This document shows positions 39,814 to 48,527 of a stretch of 64,000 bases of DNA, in pieces. The DNA is taken from contig NZ_SNUS01000001.1 in assembly GCF_012027635.1 (NCBI RefSeq), forward strand, positions 806,001 to 870,000. Direction: 5' to 3'. The stretch's first letter is position 1. Every line of letters begins with the position of its first letter. This stretch comes from Thermococcus sp. 21S9. Its GTDB lineage: Archaea; Methanobacteriota_B; Thermococci; Thermococcales; Thermococcaceae. A program made the translations under genes and the position numbers. The notes under the pieces are model-generated. The model saw only the letters and a list, made by a program, of their open reading frames with translations. It was not told the origin of the DNA and did not search any database.

Positions 39814-41427
39814 GTGAGACGGGCACTCCTGCTCATTGCGCTCATACTCGTTTCGATGTTCCTTCCGTTTACCAGCGCCCAGTTCGGGACAATCTCAGTG
39901 ACGGGCTCGATAACCGTCGTGAAAGGCGATTACAGCAGTGGTACCCTTCTGCTAACGAACAACGCCGGCGTCGTTTATTCCGTTGTTAGTTATCAAAGCT
40001 TCTGGGTCGAGGACTCCAATGGAAACCGCGTCGAGGGATTCAACTTCACGATGTTCCCGAGGGTCTTTCCCAACTGGGGCAGGGGACAGAACAAGACGGT
40101 AAAATACAACCTGACGGTGTCAGACGACGTCCTTCCTGGCAACTACACCCTCTACCTTCGATTCATAGCGACCTACTCCGGAGACGTTTACATACTGAAG
40201 GCCAAGGTTCCCGTTGAGGTTCTCGCGTCTCCCCTGACCTTTACGAGTGCATACTCCTACGTTCCCGGCCGAGGGGATGTCCCCTACGTCTTCCTCGGGG
40301 AGAGCGTTACCGTTTACTCTCACGTGATTAACATTGGCCACTTCAACGTTACTGTTAATGTTTTCTCAGCCCTTCGCAGTGGGGACAGGGACTATTCCGT
40401 TGTTTCCAAAAACGTGACCATTTCCCCGGGGGACACCCTGATAAGGCTCTCCCTGCCCGTCGGATGGGACTATCCGGAGGGGAACTATACCCTCATATAC
40501 CGCGTTTCATACGGCAACCAGGAGTATACCTACACCAAGAAACTCACGGTTTCCCTTGGCGTCAGGCTCGTTGGAGTCTCGGTTGAGAAGGAAAGCGTCC
40601 TGCTCAACGATACCCTGAAGGCGTACGTTACCCTCATTTCTGAAAGGAAAATCAACGCCACGATTTCCTGCGTTGCGGTGGTCAACGGCACAAAACCCTT
40701 CGCCACAAAAACCAAGGAGGTAGCACTCTCCCCTGGCACAAGTGTGGTTCAGCTATCCCTTCCTACCTCCGAGCCAGGAAATGTATCTGCAGTCATTGGT
40801 CTATCTGTTCACGGTCGCTCCGGAGGAAACGATACCGTTCACTACACCGTTTACGCTCCCCCTTCAATAGGCTCCCTGAGTGCAAAGCTACTGAACTCGA
40901 CGCTTGAGGTTAATGCACTGCTCCTGAACCCGACTCCCGAGACTGTTAGTGGGACGCTTGAATACAGGGTTCTCGCCAACGGGACTTCTCTCTATTCCGA
41001 CGTACTCGATGTGACGATACCCCCTGGTAAAAAGGAGCTCTCCTTCAAGTTTAACGTTCCAAAGGGCGTAAACGTTACATACTCCTTCAAGCTCAACGCC
41101 CTTGGAAGGGTCAGCGTCAAGGAAGGTAGCCTCTGGGTTCCGGCGCCAAAGCCTAAGCCGTCCCCATCCGCTACATCATCCGCAACAACGGTTCCTGAAT
41201 CGAACACCACATCCACAACAGGCGGAACCGGCAATGGGGGCTTCCCCTGGTGGCCCGTTGTTGTGATACTCATCATAGTGGCCGTTGCGTTGGTGTTCTA
41301 CTATCAGAACCAGCCCAAGAAGAGGAGAACCCGGAAAGCTCCGAAGCGTCGCTCACCCCTCGGGAGGTTCAAGAGGCCGAAACCGCCGAAGTTCCATGAA
41401 AGGGACTCCCTGCCCAAAAAGAAGTGA
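39814..41427 (+). CDS. Surface protein with Ig-like repeats and C-terminal membrane anchor
   Basis: This 537-residue exported protein has a signal peptide (residues 1-24, ending TSAQFG), then about 420 residues of beta-sandwich-like sequence. At least four repeating units end in a pattern like PGNYTLYLRF, PEGNYTLIYRV and PGKKELSFKFNV, similar to CARDB/NEW3-type domains. A Pro/Ser/Thr linker leads to one helix (WWPVVVILIIVAVALVFYY) and a very basic 40-residue tail. Many Asn-X-Ser/Thr sites suggest glycosylation. It starts with GTG behind GGGGTGGTG. Role unknown: adhesion, envelope structure or a partner of a secreted enzyme are possible. Confidence 0.75.
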   Translation: MRRALLLIALILVSMFLPFTSAQFGTISVTGSITVVKGDYSSGTLLLTNNAGVVYSVVSYQSFWVEDSNGNRVEGFNFTMFPRVFPNWGRGQNKTVKYNLTVSDDVLPGNYTLYLRFIATYSGDVYILKAKVPVEVLASPLTFTSAYSYVPGRGDVPYVFLGESVTVYSHVINIGHFNVTVNVFSALRSGDRDYSVVSKNVTISPGDTLIRLSLPVGWDYPEGNYTLIYRVSYGNQEYTYTKKLTVSLGVRLVGVSVEKESVLLNDTLKAYVTLISERKINATISCVAVVNGTKPFATKTKEVALSPGTSVVQLSLPTSEPGNVSAVIGLSVHGRSGGNDTVHYTVYAPPSIGSLSAKLLNSTLEVNALLLNPTPETVSGTLEYRVLANGTSLYSDVLDVTIPPGKKELSFKFNVPKGVNVTYSFKLNALGRVSVKEGSLWVPAPKPKPSPSATSSATTVPESNTTSTTGGTGNGGFPWWPVVVILIIVAVALVFYYQNQPKKRRTRKAPKRRSPLGRFKRPKPPKFHERDSLPKKK

Positions 41428-41432
41428 CCAAA

Positions 41433-41442
41433 CCTTTTTATT
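41433..41442 (+). promoter_or_regulatory. TATA box of the RNase P RNA gene
   Basis: The sequence cctttttatt ends about 22 nt before the 5' strand of the P1 helix, as expected for a stable RNA promoter. Confidence 0.6.
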
Positions 41443-41463
41443 CTCCCTTTTCTACTTCCTTAC

Positions 41464-41788
41464 GGCGAGGGGGTCGGGGGCTCTCGGGGCACTCCCGAGG
41501 AAGTTCCGCCCACCGCACCGGGGCCGCGGTGCCGTAAGGCACCTCCCGAGAGGGAGGGCAACGGCGCAGAAACGACACGGCCCCCGGGAGATGTGAATGA
41601 CGCGCGCGAAGGGCTCGGCGACGGGCACCGAGCTAACCCGCAGACAATCCCGGGGGATGCGGTGAAACGGCCGTCCCGCGGGGTGCAAGGCCGACGCTGG
41701 GGCGATGAGTTCCCGGTGCGAGCCCCGTGGTAGGCCGCTCAGTCGAATGCCCCCCTTGACACAGAAGGCGGGCTACGACCCCCTCGCC
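41464..41788 (+). ncRNA. rnpB: RNase P RNA, archaeal type A
   Basis: This RNA of about 325 nt is the catalytic component of RNase P, which trims the 5' leader from tRNA precursors. The conserved cores are visible: gaggaagttccgccc near the 5' end (CR-I) and acagaaggcgggctac near the 3' end, which pair to form P4. The ends are closed by a perfect 13-bp P1 helix (41464-41476 with 41776-41788). The segment is very G+C rich with many hairpins, as expected in a hyperthermophile. It overlaps the last codons of the minus-strand transporter gene by 16 nt. The protein subunit Pop5 is encoded at 57 kb. Confidence 0.96.
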
Positions 41789-42618
41789 AAATCAATAGCT
41801 GAAGCGAGCAGAATTAGGGCGCCACCTATAACGGTTCTAACTCCCGGCACCTCTCCAAAGACCAGGAACGCGTAGACTATCGCGCTCAGCGGGTCGAGGT
41901 AGCTCAACAAAGAGGCGTCCTTGACTTCAACCTTCTTCAGCCCGTCCATGTAGAGGTAGAGAGCTAAAACCGTGTGGACTAAAACGAGAACCGCTATCGC
42001 CCACCAGACCGGGCTCCCAACGTTTTCAACGGCCACAAAAGGGATTAAAACGACGGAAGCTATCGCCAGCTGGAGGAAGGTCAAGCTTTCGCCGTCAACG
42101 CCCCTCAGGAACCTGCCGAGGTTTGGAATCAGGGCGTAGAAGAGCGCCCCTAAGAACGCGAATACGATTCCTGTGAAGTCCCTGTCGGAGAGGCTGATTC
42201 TCTGGGAAGACGCTATGAGGAGCAGTCCTGTGAAGGCTATCGCAAGGCTCAGAACCTTTCCCGCGTCGAGCCTTTCGTTGAGGAAGCGCCACGAAATCAG
42301 CGTCGCCAGAACAGGGGCGGTGTAGTAAACGAGAACCGCGTTCGCTATGGTGGTGTAGTTGAAGGCCGTGAAGAGGAAGACCCAGTTTAAGGCTAACGCA
42401 GTCCCGAGCGCGAGCAGGTGATATGGCCTCTCTCTAAGCTCTCTCAAAGCGTTTCCGAGCTTTCCCCTGAAGTTGAGGATTGGGAGGAGGACGAGGGCTC
42501 CAAGCGAGACCCTCGCGAAGGCTACCCCTAGACCCGAAAGCCCCGAGAGCCTGCCGAATATTCCGACGCTCCCCCATATAAGCATCGCGAGCGCTATCTG
42601 GACCTTTCCCCTGTTCAT
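41773..42618 (-). CDS. EamA-family (DMT) membrane transporter, second copy
   Basis: This 281-residue protein has about ten helices in two EamA repeats, beginning KVQIALAMLIWGSVGIFGRL; the second half starts near residue 145. The ATG at 42618 overlaps the priS stop (ATGA), which fixes the start against the longer GTG frame at 42633. The stop codon lies inside the 3' strand of the RNase P RNA P1 helix on the other strand, so the last five codons are antisense to rnpB. Substrate unknown; it is only distantly similar to the transporter at 36.7 kb. Confidence 0.88.
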   Translation of the reverse strand: MNRGKVQIALAMLIWGSVGIFGRLSGLSGLGVAFARVSLGALVLLPILNFRGKLGNALRELRERPYHLLALGTALALNWVFLFTAFNYTTIANAVLVYYTAPVLATLISWRFLNERLDAGKVLSLAIAFTGLLLIASSQRISLSDRDFTGIVFAFLGALFYALIPNLGRFLRGVDGESLTFLQLAIASVVLIPFVAVENVGSPVWWAIAVLVLVHTVLALYLYMDGLKKVEVKDASLLSYLDPLSAIVYAFLVFGEVPGVRTVIGGALILLASAIDLARGS

Positions 42619-43649
42619 AGCGAGCTCTCCCACTCCTCGTACGCTTCCTCGACTTCCTCCTTCCTGAACTCCGGGACGGCGTCCCTGAAGGGGTTGAACT
42701 TTTCAAGTTTCCCCTCATCGGGGCCGATGTAGGTCGTTATCAGCCCGACCTTGGAGTGCAGGCTCGACGGCAGGCGGAGGATTCTCTTTACATCGACCGT
42801 AACGCGCCCGTCGAAGTAGGCCTTGGAGAAGGTGCTCGATATCGAGAAGAGCCTTATCAGCGTTTTGTAACCGACTCCGCTCGGGAAAGAGGCGAGTAAA
42901 CCCCTCTCGACGAAGCTCCTGACGATTCTCTCCCGGTTTTCATCGCTCAGAATTCTCCTAGCCAGTCCCTTCTTTATCCCGGCGCTTATCAGGTGGTTCT
43001 CGTTGGCCCTCTTTATGAAGTAGCCGAAGCGAAGCCTAAACACCCTGAAGTAGCCACTCGACAGCATAATCCTCCTGCTCATCACGTCCTCGTAGGTTAC
43101 TTCCTCCGAGGCGCTGATGTAGGCTAAAATTTTCTCCCTGGCCTTGGCGTCGAGCCTCAACGCCCATTCGTCGAGAACCCTTATGTGGTAGCCCCTGCCA
43201 GAGTAAACCACGTGGACGTTCTCGAAGCCGAAGTCCTCCTTGAGAACCACCAGCGTGTCCCTCGCGAGTTCCTTCGCGTCCTCCAGACAGATTGGACACA
43301 CCTGCCCGCTCGGGTGCCTGTCCATGCACCTCCTGAGAGGCAAATCTTTCGCGTCTATGTCGAAGACGAGCTCCGCTCCAAGCCATCCCTCCATCTGGGC
43401 CGGTTCGTGGTAGAGAGCAACGGAGGTGTAGATTGCGTAGGGGGAGGTGGCCTTAACGTAGTCCTCCAAATCTCTAACGTCGGCGAATACGTTCTTCCTG
43501 TCGCTCGGCCCCTCTCCGGTGTGGTCAAAGCCGAACTCGCGCTTTTCGAGGCTATCAATGATGAACTTCGGAATCCTCTCGGCCTTCCACTCGCCTTTAT
43601 AGTAGAGCTCCCGCTCCTCCCGGCTGACCTCTCTGAGCAGTTCAGCCAC
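42615..43649 (-). CDS. priS: DNA primase small (catalytic) subunit
   Basis: This 344-residue archaeal/eukaryotic-type primase subunit synthesises primers for replication. The catalytic pair D97 and D99 lies in ELVFDIDAKDLPLRRC, and the zinc knuckle RRCMDRHPSGQVCPIC follows directly. The motif VYSGRGYHIRVLDEWA is also present. I chose GTG 43649 behind GGGGTGAGGAAA, which gives MAELLREVSREE, close to the Pyrococcus start; GTG 43667 would overlap priL further. It overlaps priL by 8 nt, so the two subunits are coupled. Confidence 0.95.
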   Translation of the reverse strand: MAELLREVSREERELYYKGEWKAERIPKFIIDSLEKREFGFDHTGEGPSDRKNVFADVRDLEDYVKATSPYAIYTSVALYHEPAQMEGWLGAELVFDIDAKDLPLRRCMDRHPSGQVCPICLEDAKELARDTLVVLKEDFGFENVHVVYSGRGYHIRVLDEWALRLDAKAREKILAYISASEEVTYEDVMSRRIMLSSGYFRVFRLRFGYFIKRANENHLISAGIKKGLARRILSDENRERIVRSFVERGLLASFPSGVGYKTLIRLFSISSTFSKAYFDGRVTVDVKRILRLPSSLHSKVGLITTYIGPDEGKLEKFNPFRDAVPEFRKEEVEEAYEEWESSL

Positions 43650-44850
43650 TTTCCTCACCCCTTTCACCGGTTTCGCTCCGCTCCTCCCCCGCGAGCCTTC
43701 TCAGATAGTACGTCAGCGGGTTCTTGACTCCCCTGCAGTACCTGTCCGGCTTGCATAACTGGGGAGCGTTGGCCCTTATCTTGTCGCAGTTCGGCGGGAA
43801 GTACCACGTCGAGTTCCCACTGTCCTCGAGCGCTGGCTTATCGGTTAAGCCGAAGCCAAGGTGGTACCAGATGTTCTTAATCTCGTGGGGCTGGTCTTCG
43901 AAGAGCGGTGGCTTACAGCGGTTGCCTGCCTCGATTATAACCGGCAGAATCTCCTCCTCGATGACCCTTAAGTCACTTACGCAGTCCTTAACGCGGACGT
44001 CCTTCCTCGGTGGATTTGGACAGATGCGCGCGTAGCTCAGGAAGCTCGTTAGGAGAACTGTAATCGCGTAGTTCCTCATTCCGGCCGGGACACCCTTGAG
44101 GGCTTCCTTAACGCACGGTGGGAAGAGGTCGAAGCGGAGTGGCTTCGCGCCAACCTTTCCGAGTTTCTCGAGCCTCTCCTTAAAGTACTCGTTCGCCAGC
44201 TCCTCGAGCTTCTCCTTAAGCTCCTCGTAGAATTCGGGAAGTTCCTCCCTGACGTCAGCAAGAAGGCTGACGGCTTTATCGAAGCGCCTCTCAAAGGCCA
44301 TCTCCCAGAGCTTTAACGCCTCGTCCCAGCGGAGGTAGGCGTATCCTTTCCTTACGTAAACCTCTTTCAGCGACCCCTCCCAGAGCTCGAGGAACTCGCT
44401 CAGGTGCATTCTGTACTTCAGCTTGAGCTTTTCTCTCTCCTCCTCTGGCAGGCTTTTGTCCATCGCCCTTTCCAGTATCTTTCTGTCCCTGTCGGGTATT
44501 CCCTCGGCCGGTTCAATCTTCAGAAGGCTCCCCTCCAGCGAGCCTTTCCTCTCTATTCTCGCGCGGTAGAGCTTCGCAGCTGCTTTCTTCACGAACTCGG
44601 CCTCGATGCCATAGGGAGAGAAAGCCAGCGCCCCGAGGAGGGCGTAGAATCTGAAAAGGTCTCTGAGTTCTTCGAGTGTGTCAACGGTTAGGAGTTCCTC
44701 GGGGGGTTCCTTTGATTTGAGCATCCACCTGACAAGTGAGAGGGCTTCATCTGGGCCTATGCTTGATGGAATTCTCTCGAGGAGCGTTAAAACATCGCCA
44801 AATTCACGCCTTATTAGTTCCTGCGCCTCCCTTCCAAAGGGGTCTGGCAT
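43642..44850 (-). CDS. priL: DNA primase large subunit
   Basis: This 402-residue partner of PriS is needed for primer initiation and length control. The C-terminal half contains the four cysteines that hold a [4Fe-4S] cluster in this family, in the segments PPCVKE or ARICPN, GNRCKPP, PPNCDK and DRYCRG. The N-terminal half is helical. ATG 44850 follows AGGTGAAACC; the longer frame up to 44883 lacks a ribosome binding site. The three genes priL-priS-EamA are overlapping and read as one minus-strand unit. Confidence 0.93.
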   Translation of the reverse strand: MPDPFGREAQELIRREFGDVLTLLERIPSSIGPDEALSLVRWMLKSKEPPEELLTVDTLEELRDLFRFYALLGALAFSPYGIEAEFVKKAAAKLYRARIERKGSLEGSLLKIEPAEGIPDRDRKILERAMDKSLPEEEREKLKLKYRMHLSEFLELWEGSLKEVYVRKGYAYLRWDEALKLWEMAFERRFDKAVSLLADVREELPEFYEELKEKLEELANEYFKERLEKLGKVGAKPLRFDLFPPCVKEALKGVPAGMRNYAITVLLTSFLSYARICPNPPRKDVRVKDCVSDLRVIEEEILPVIIEAGNRCKPPLFEDQPHEIKNIWYHLGFGLTDKPALEDSGNSTWYFPPNCDKIRANAPQLCKPDRYCRGVKNPLTYYLRRLAGEERSETGERGEESG

Positions 44851-44975
44851 GGTTTCACCTTGTTCCCACTTCACCGTTTTCAATAAAACGTTTCCGCCCC
44901 GGGGTGTTCCTTAGAGGTTTAATAAGTAAACCGTTGTAAATCTTCCATCAAAGGGGACTTTAGTTCCGTTATCTT

Positions 44976-44987
44976 CCAAAAGTTTTA
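44976..44987 (+). promoter_or_regulatory. TATA box of the second KaiC-like gene
   Basis: The sequence aaaagttttata lies about 75 nt upstream of the ATG at 45060, so the mRNA should have a leader of about 45 nt. The leader contains no clear hairpin. Confidence 0.45.
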
Positions 44988-45059
44988 TATCCACAAACCA
45001 TCAATTAGCTATAGCGGGTAAACTAAGGGCTATCCCCAACAGCCATCACGGTGATTCGT

Positions 45060-45812
45060 ATGACCAGAGAGGTGTGGCAAGTTCGCAGGGTCAAGACCGG
45101 GATTCCCGGTTTTGACGACCTCGTTGAGGGAGGATTCCCCGAGGGAACCACGGTCCTTGTAACCGGTCCCACCGGAAGCGGTAAGACAACGTTCGCGGTT
45201 CAGTTCGTTTACAAGGGTGTTGAGCTCTACGATGAACCCGGAGTAATAGTCACCCTCGAGGAGAGAGCGCAGGACCTCAGGAGGGAGATGAGGACCTTTG
45301 GATGGGACATAGAGCAGTACGAGCGTGAGGGCAAGATAGCCATTGTGGACGGCGTCAGTGCCGTCGTGGGGCTTCCCTCGGAGGAGCAGTACGTTCTTGA
45401 GGGAAACCTTAACGCCGAGGACTTCTTGAGGTACGTCTACCGCGTTGTTAAGGCAATCAACGCCAAGAGGCTTGTCATAGACTCGATTCCATCCATAGCC
45501 TTCCGCCTCAAGAAGGAAGAGGAAATCCGGGAGATGCTCCTCCAGCTCAACACGATACTCCTTGAGATGGGCGTCACGTCAATCCTCACGACCGAGGCCC
45601 CCGACCCGAGCAGGGGCAAAATCAGCAGGTACGGCGTCGAGGAGTACATCTCCAGGGGCGTCATTCTGCTCGACTTCATCGAGAGGGAGGTTGAACTCAA
45701 GCGCTATCTCTTAATCAGGAAGATGCGTGAGACCAGGCACTCGATGAAAAAGTACCCCTTCGAGATAACCGAAGAGGGCATAGTCGTTTACCCGAGCGGG
45801 GAAATCTACTGA
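45060..45812 (+). CDS. KaiC-like RecA-superfamily ATPase (second copy)
   Basis: This 250-residue single-domain ATPase has Walker A GPTGSGKT at residues 36-43 and Walker B KRLVIDSIPS near 140. The C-terminal stretch RKMRETRHSMKKYPFEITEEGIVVYP closely parallels that of the first copy at 1.8 kb ([25 protein letters not shown]), so the two are paralogues. Unlike the first copy, it is not followed by a coiled-coil regulator. Its own TATA and ATG behind CGGTGATTCGT support the start. Function unknown; ATP-driven signalling or repair roles have been suggested for the family. Confidence 0.85.
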   Translation: MTREVWQVRRVKTGIPGFDDLVEGGFPEGTTVLVTGPTGSGKTTFAVQFVYKGVELYDEPGVIVTLEERAQDLRREMRTFGWDIEQYEREGKIAIVDGVSAVVGLPSEEQYVLEGNLNAEDFLRYVYRVVKAINAKRLVIDSIPSIAFRLKKEEEIREMLLQLNTILLEMGVTSILTTEAPDPSRGKISRYGVEEYISRGVILLDFIEREVELKRYLLIRKMRETRHSMKKYPFEITEEGIVVYPSGEIY

Positions 45813-45853
45813 CACCCAAAATTTTTTAAGGCCCTCCGCTTTTACTATTTTCG

Positions 45854-47017
45854 ATGGTTCAAAAACGATTATTGATAATTGTTTTGTTGTCATCACTCCT
45901 GTTCGTTTCCCTTGCGCTTAGCCGTTACTCCCCGGAAAAAGACTCCTTCACGGGCCTTTGCGTTTATTCTTCCGGCTCCCTCTCCGTCCTCTACAACGGC
46001 ACGGTCACGGTAGCACTCGGAAGGCCCCTCGAACTTGGAAAGGCCTACACCGTCGAGGGCAGGCTCAGGACAACCAACCGCGGTCTCTGGATGGACGTCT
46101 CCACGGTAGTCCCTGCAAACGTGACGTTTCCCTTAGAAATTATTGAAGGGGCCTACCGGTACTCCAACGGTCCGATTCTGCTCACTCCTTCGAGGGTCCG
46201 CCTCGCCTATCCAATCAACGCCTCCAAGGGAAGCCTCGTGAGGCTTGAGGGCCTGACCTACGGCTCGAAGTTCTATCCCCTCAATGTTGAAGAGCTCGGC
46301 TATTTGAAGGAACCCAAAAACGGCATGCCCTACCCCCTCGAGGGCGTTGTCATCTACGGCGGAAACCCCGCAACGGTCTGGAACGGGAGCGAGGAGTTCA
46401 GGGTTTACCTCCCCCACGACCTTTCCCTCAGACCGAGCCTTCGCGTCAGAGTCCTCGGCGTTGCGAGACTTTACTCGACGATTACCCTCTACGTCGGTTC
46501 CGTCAACGACGTTAAGGTCCTTGGGCCTGCAGAGAAAAAATCCATCAATCTGGCGGAAACTGGGGAGATAGCCACCGGTGAGTGTCTCGTTATCAAAAGT
46601 ACCTCCCGCTACCTGAAGCTCAACTGCACGGGCTTAAGGCTCTACGGCTTCAGCGCGAGAACCGGCGATACGGTTCGTTTCGAGGCCCTGAGAAGAAAAT
46701 CCAGCCTGTTCTGCCTGGACTGTTCCGTCACGAAACCCCGGGAAGAGTTGCCCAACGGCATCTGCTCCTTTGAAGATGGCTCCTTCGCGAGAATCTCTGG
46801 AAAAGTCACCTGGGTAAAGGTTTACAGGAACGGCTTTGGAATAGCCAACATCACCAACGGCACCTGTTCCGTTCTCCTTAAGCTCCCATCGAGGCTCGGT
46901 GTTTCCCTGATGGAAAACGAGAGCGTAACCGCCTACGGCTTCTTCACGACCTACAGGGGAAAGCCGGCGTTTGAAGTTCAATCGGGTGAGGACCTTTGCT
47001 CCGGGAAGCACTGTTAG
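45854..47017 (+). CDS. Exported OB-fold-like protein, unknown function
   Basis: This 387-residue protein has a signal peptide or anchor (residues 4-23). The mature part is beta-rich with repeated units resembling OB folds (for example ISGKVTWVKVYRNGFGIANI and VTAYGFFTTYRGKPAFEVQ). It contains several N-glycosylation sequons and at least seven cysteines, which is unusual for a Thermococcus protein and suggests disulfides or metal binding outside the cell. A TATA-like ttttttaaggc at about 45823 makes the ATG at 45854 leaderless. It overlaps the following TctA-like permease by 22 nt, so the two are coupled and may form one system. Confidence 0.65.
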   Translation: MVQKRLLIIVLLSSLLFVSLALSRYSPEKDSFTGLCVYSSGSLSVLYNGTVTVALGRPLELGKAYTVEGRLRTTNRGLWMDVSTVVPANVTFPLEIIEGAYRYSNGPILLTPSRVRLAYPINASKGSLVRLEGLTYGSKFYPLNVEELGYLKEPKNGMPYPLEGVVIYGGNPATVWNGSEEFRVYLPHDLSLRPSLRVRVLGVARLYSTITLYVGSVNDVKVLGPAEKKSINLAETGEIATGECLVIKSTSRYLKLNCTGLRLYGFSARTGDTVRFEALRRKSSLFCLDCSVTKPREELPNGICSFEDGSFARISGKVTWVKVYRNGFGIANITNGTCSVLLKLPSRLGVSLMENESVTAYGFFTTYRGKPAFEVQSGEDLCSGKHC

Positions 47018-48120
47018 GCCTCCTGCTCGGCACTTTCACGGGAATAACTCCCGGAATCCACGTGAACACTTTGGCTTCAATGCTCCGCGGTTTCGGCCTG
47101 AGCGCGGTAGCTCTCTTTGCGATGGGACTAACGCATACGTTCCTCGATGTAATCCCTTCAACCTTTCTCGGCGTTCCAGACGAAGGAACGGCCCTCGGCG
47201 TTTTGCCGGCTCACAGGCTCGTGCTCAGAGGTAAGGGCCTTGAAGTCGTCAGGATAGCGCTCATCGCGAGCTTTCTGGCGGTTCTCTTCTTCCTCCCCCT
47301 GGTTCCCCTCTACATCCGCCTCGCTCCCCGCTACAGGCCGGCCTTTGGAAAGCTCACCGTCCTGCTCCTAATCCTTCTCCTCGTCTTTACCGAGAGGGGC
47401 GTGAAAAAGATTTATGCGCTCTTCATAATTCTCCTCTCCGGGCTTCTTGGCCTTTTTATTCTCTCACTCCCGCTGAATGAGCCTTTCTATGCGCTCTTCA
47501 CAGGACTCTTCGGCGTTCCTGTCATAGTCTCCTCCCTCCTGGCTGGGACCAGGAGAGTAGAGCCCGGCAGTCCTGAGCTTGAGATTACTCCCAAAAGGCT
47601 CGCCCTGTTCTCTTTCATGGGGACGCTCTTCGGTATGCTGGCTTCCCTCCTCCCTGCCTTCACGGCATCGCAGGCGGCTCTGCTTGGCTCGTTTATCTCT
47701 CGGGACGAGCGCTCGTTCCTGGCAATCGTCTACTCCGTTAACACCGCCAACTTCCTCTTCGCCTTCATCAACTTCCTCACAACGGGAAGGGAAAGAAACG
47801 GAGTGGTGACGCTGATGGAGCCCTTGGGTGTCAAAGCCCTCCCGGCGTTCTTCATCGTTGCGCTCTTTGTGGGCCTTGCAGTTCTCATTTACGGCGAGCC
47901 CCTTGCTGAGCTTCTGGCGGGGGCCCTTTCGAGGCTCCCGTACCGGTTTATCAACCTCGCCGTTCTGGCGTTTCTGATTCTCCTGGCCTTCATCTTCGAC
48001 GGCCTTCCGGGCCTGCTCGCGCTGACGGCTTCATCGATTGTTGGCTATCTGGCCGTTATCCTCGGGGTGAAGAGGACCAACTGCATGGGCTCCCTGATGC
48101 TCCCGGTCCTGCTAAGATGA
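46996..48120 (+). CDS. TctA-like membrane permease, archaeal type
   Basis: This 374-residue protein has about ten or more helices. The N terminus reads GTFTGITPGIHVNTLASML with a second GTLFGMLASLLPAFTASQAALLGSF repeat, the two Gly/Pro-rich re-entrant motifs of the TctA family (tripartite tricarboxylate transporters). No TctB or TctC genes accompany it. The start is TTG at 46996, well supported by GGGTGAGG 4 nt upstream and by the lack of any earlier start outside the previous gene. The upstream secreted protein may replace the usual binding protein. Substrate unknown. Confidence 0.75.
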   Translation: MLREALLGLLLGTFTGITPGIHVNTLASMLRGFGLSAVALFAMGLTHTFLDVIPSTFLGVPDEGTALGVLPAHRLVLRGKGLEVVRIALIASFLAVLFFLPLVPLYIRLAPRYRPAFGKLTVLLLILLLVFTERGVKKIYALFIILLSGLLGLFILSLPLNEPFYALFTGLFGVPVIVSSLLAGTRRVEPGSPELEITPKRLALFSFMGTLFGMLASLLPAFTASQAALLGSFISRDERSFLAIVYSVNTANFLFAFINFLTTGRERNGVVTLMEPLGVKALPAFFIVALFVGLAVLIYGEPLAELLAGALSRLPYRFINLAVLAFLILLAFIFDGLPGLLALTASSIVGYLAVILGVKRTNCMGSLMLPVLLR

Positions 48121-48124
48121 AACG

Positions 48125-48433
48125 TCAGGCGGACTTCTCCTTCATAATCCTCTGGAACTCGGAGTAATCCGTCACGATTCTCTTGCCGTCGAGGGTCTCG
48201 AAGTACACCTTCTTGACCTTAATCTTCTTGACGTCGGTGTACTTCATCTCGGGCGGGTCGTAGGAGCCTGGCTCGACGACCTCGTCCTCAACGACGTAGG
48301 TCTTCAGCTCGGGCTGGCCGATGTATTTCCAAACCTCGTAGAAGACCTCGGGCTCGAGGTGGATTTCGCCGTCGAGCTCAATCCAGTCGGCGCCAATCTC
48401 TTCCAAGAACTCCTTTACAACGTCGAAGTGCAT
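48125..48433 (-). CDS. Small acidic protein, unknown function
   Basis: This 102-residue, acidic, soluble protein starts MHFDVVKEFLEEIGADWIEL and contains a Pro/Asp-rich centre (EPGSYDPPEMKYTDVKKI). It looks like a small archaeal domain of unknown function, and I cannot name the family. ATG 48433 follows GCGGTGGTTTCT. A TATA-like tatttaac at about 48467-48474 (minus) supports the start. It converges on the permease gene with a 4-nt gap and diverges from the methyltransferase gene. Confidence 0.65.
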   Translation of the reverse strand: MHFDVVKEFLEEIGADWIELDGEIHLEPEVFYEVWKYIGQPELKTYVVEDEVVEPGSYDPPEMKYTDVKKIKVKKVYFETLDGKRIVTDYSEFQRIMKEKSA

Positions 48434-48527
48434 AGAAACCACCGCTCTAATATAGGGCTCCGGGGGTTAAATACCTATCGCCGGGCAGGTTTTTAAACCC
48501 CCTTCTCTAACCCCTCCGGTGGTGAGA

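Noticed and set aside
41285-41688. Short plus and minus frames over the RNase P RNA gene
   Set aside because: Arg/Pro-rich translations of a G+C-rich structural RNA; the RNA call is far stronger.
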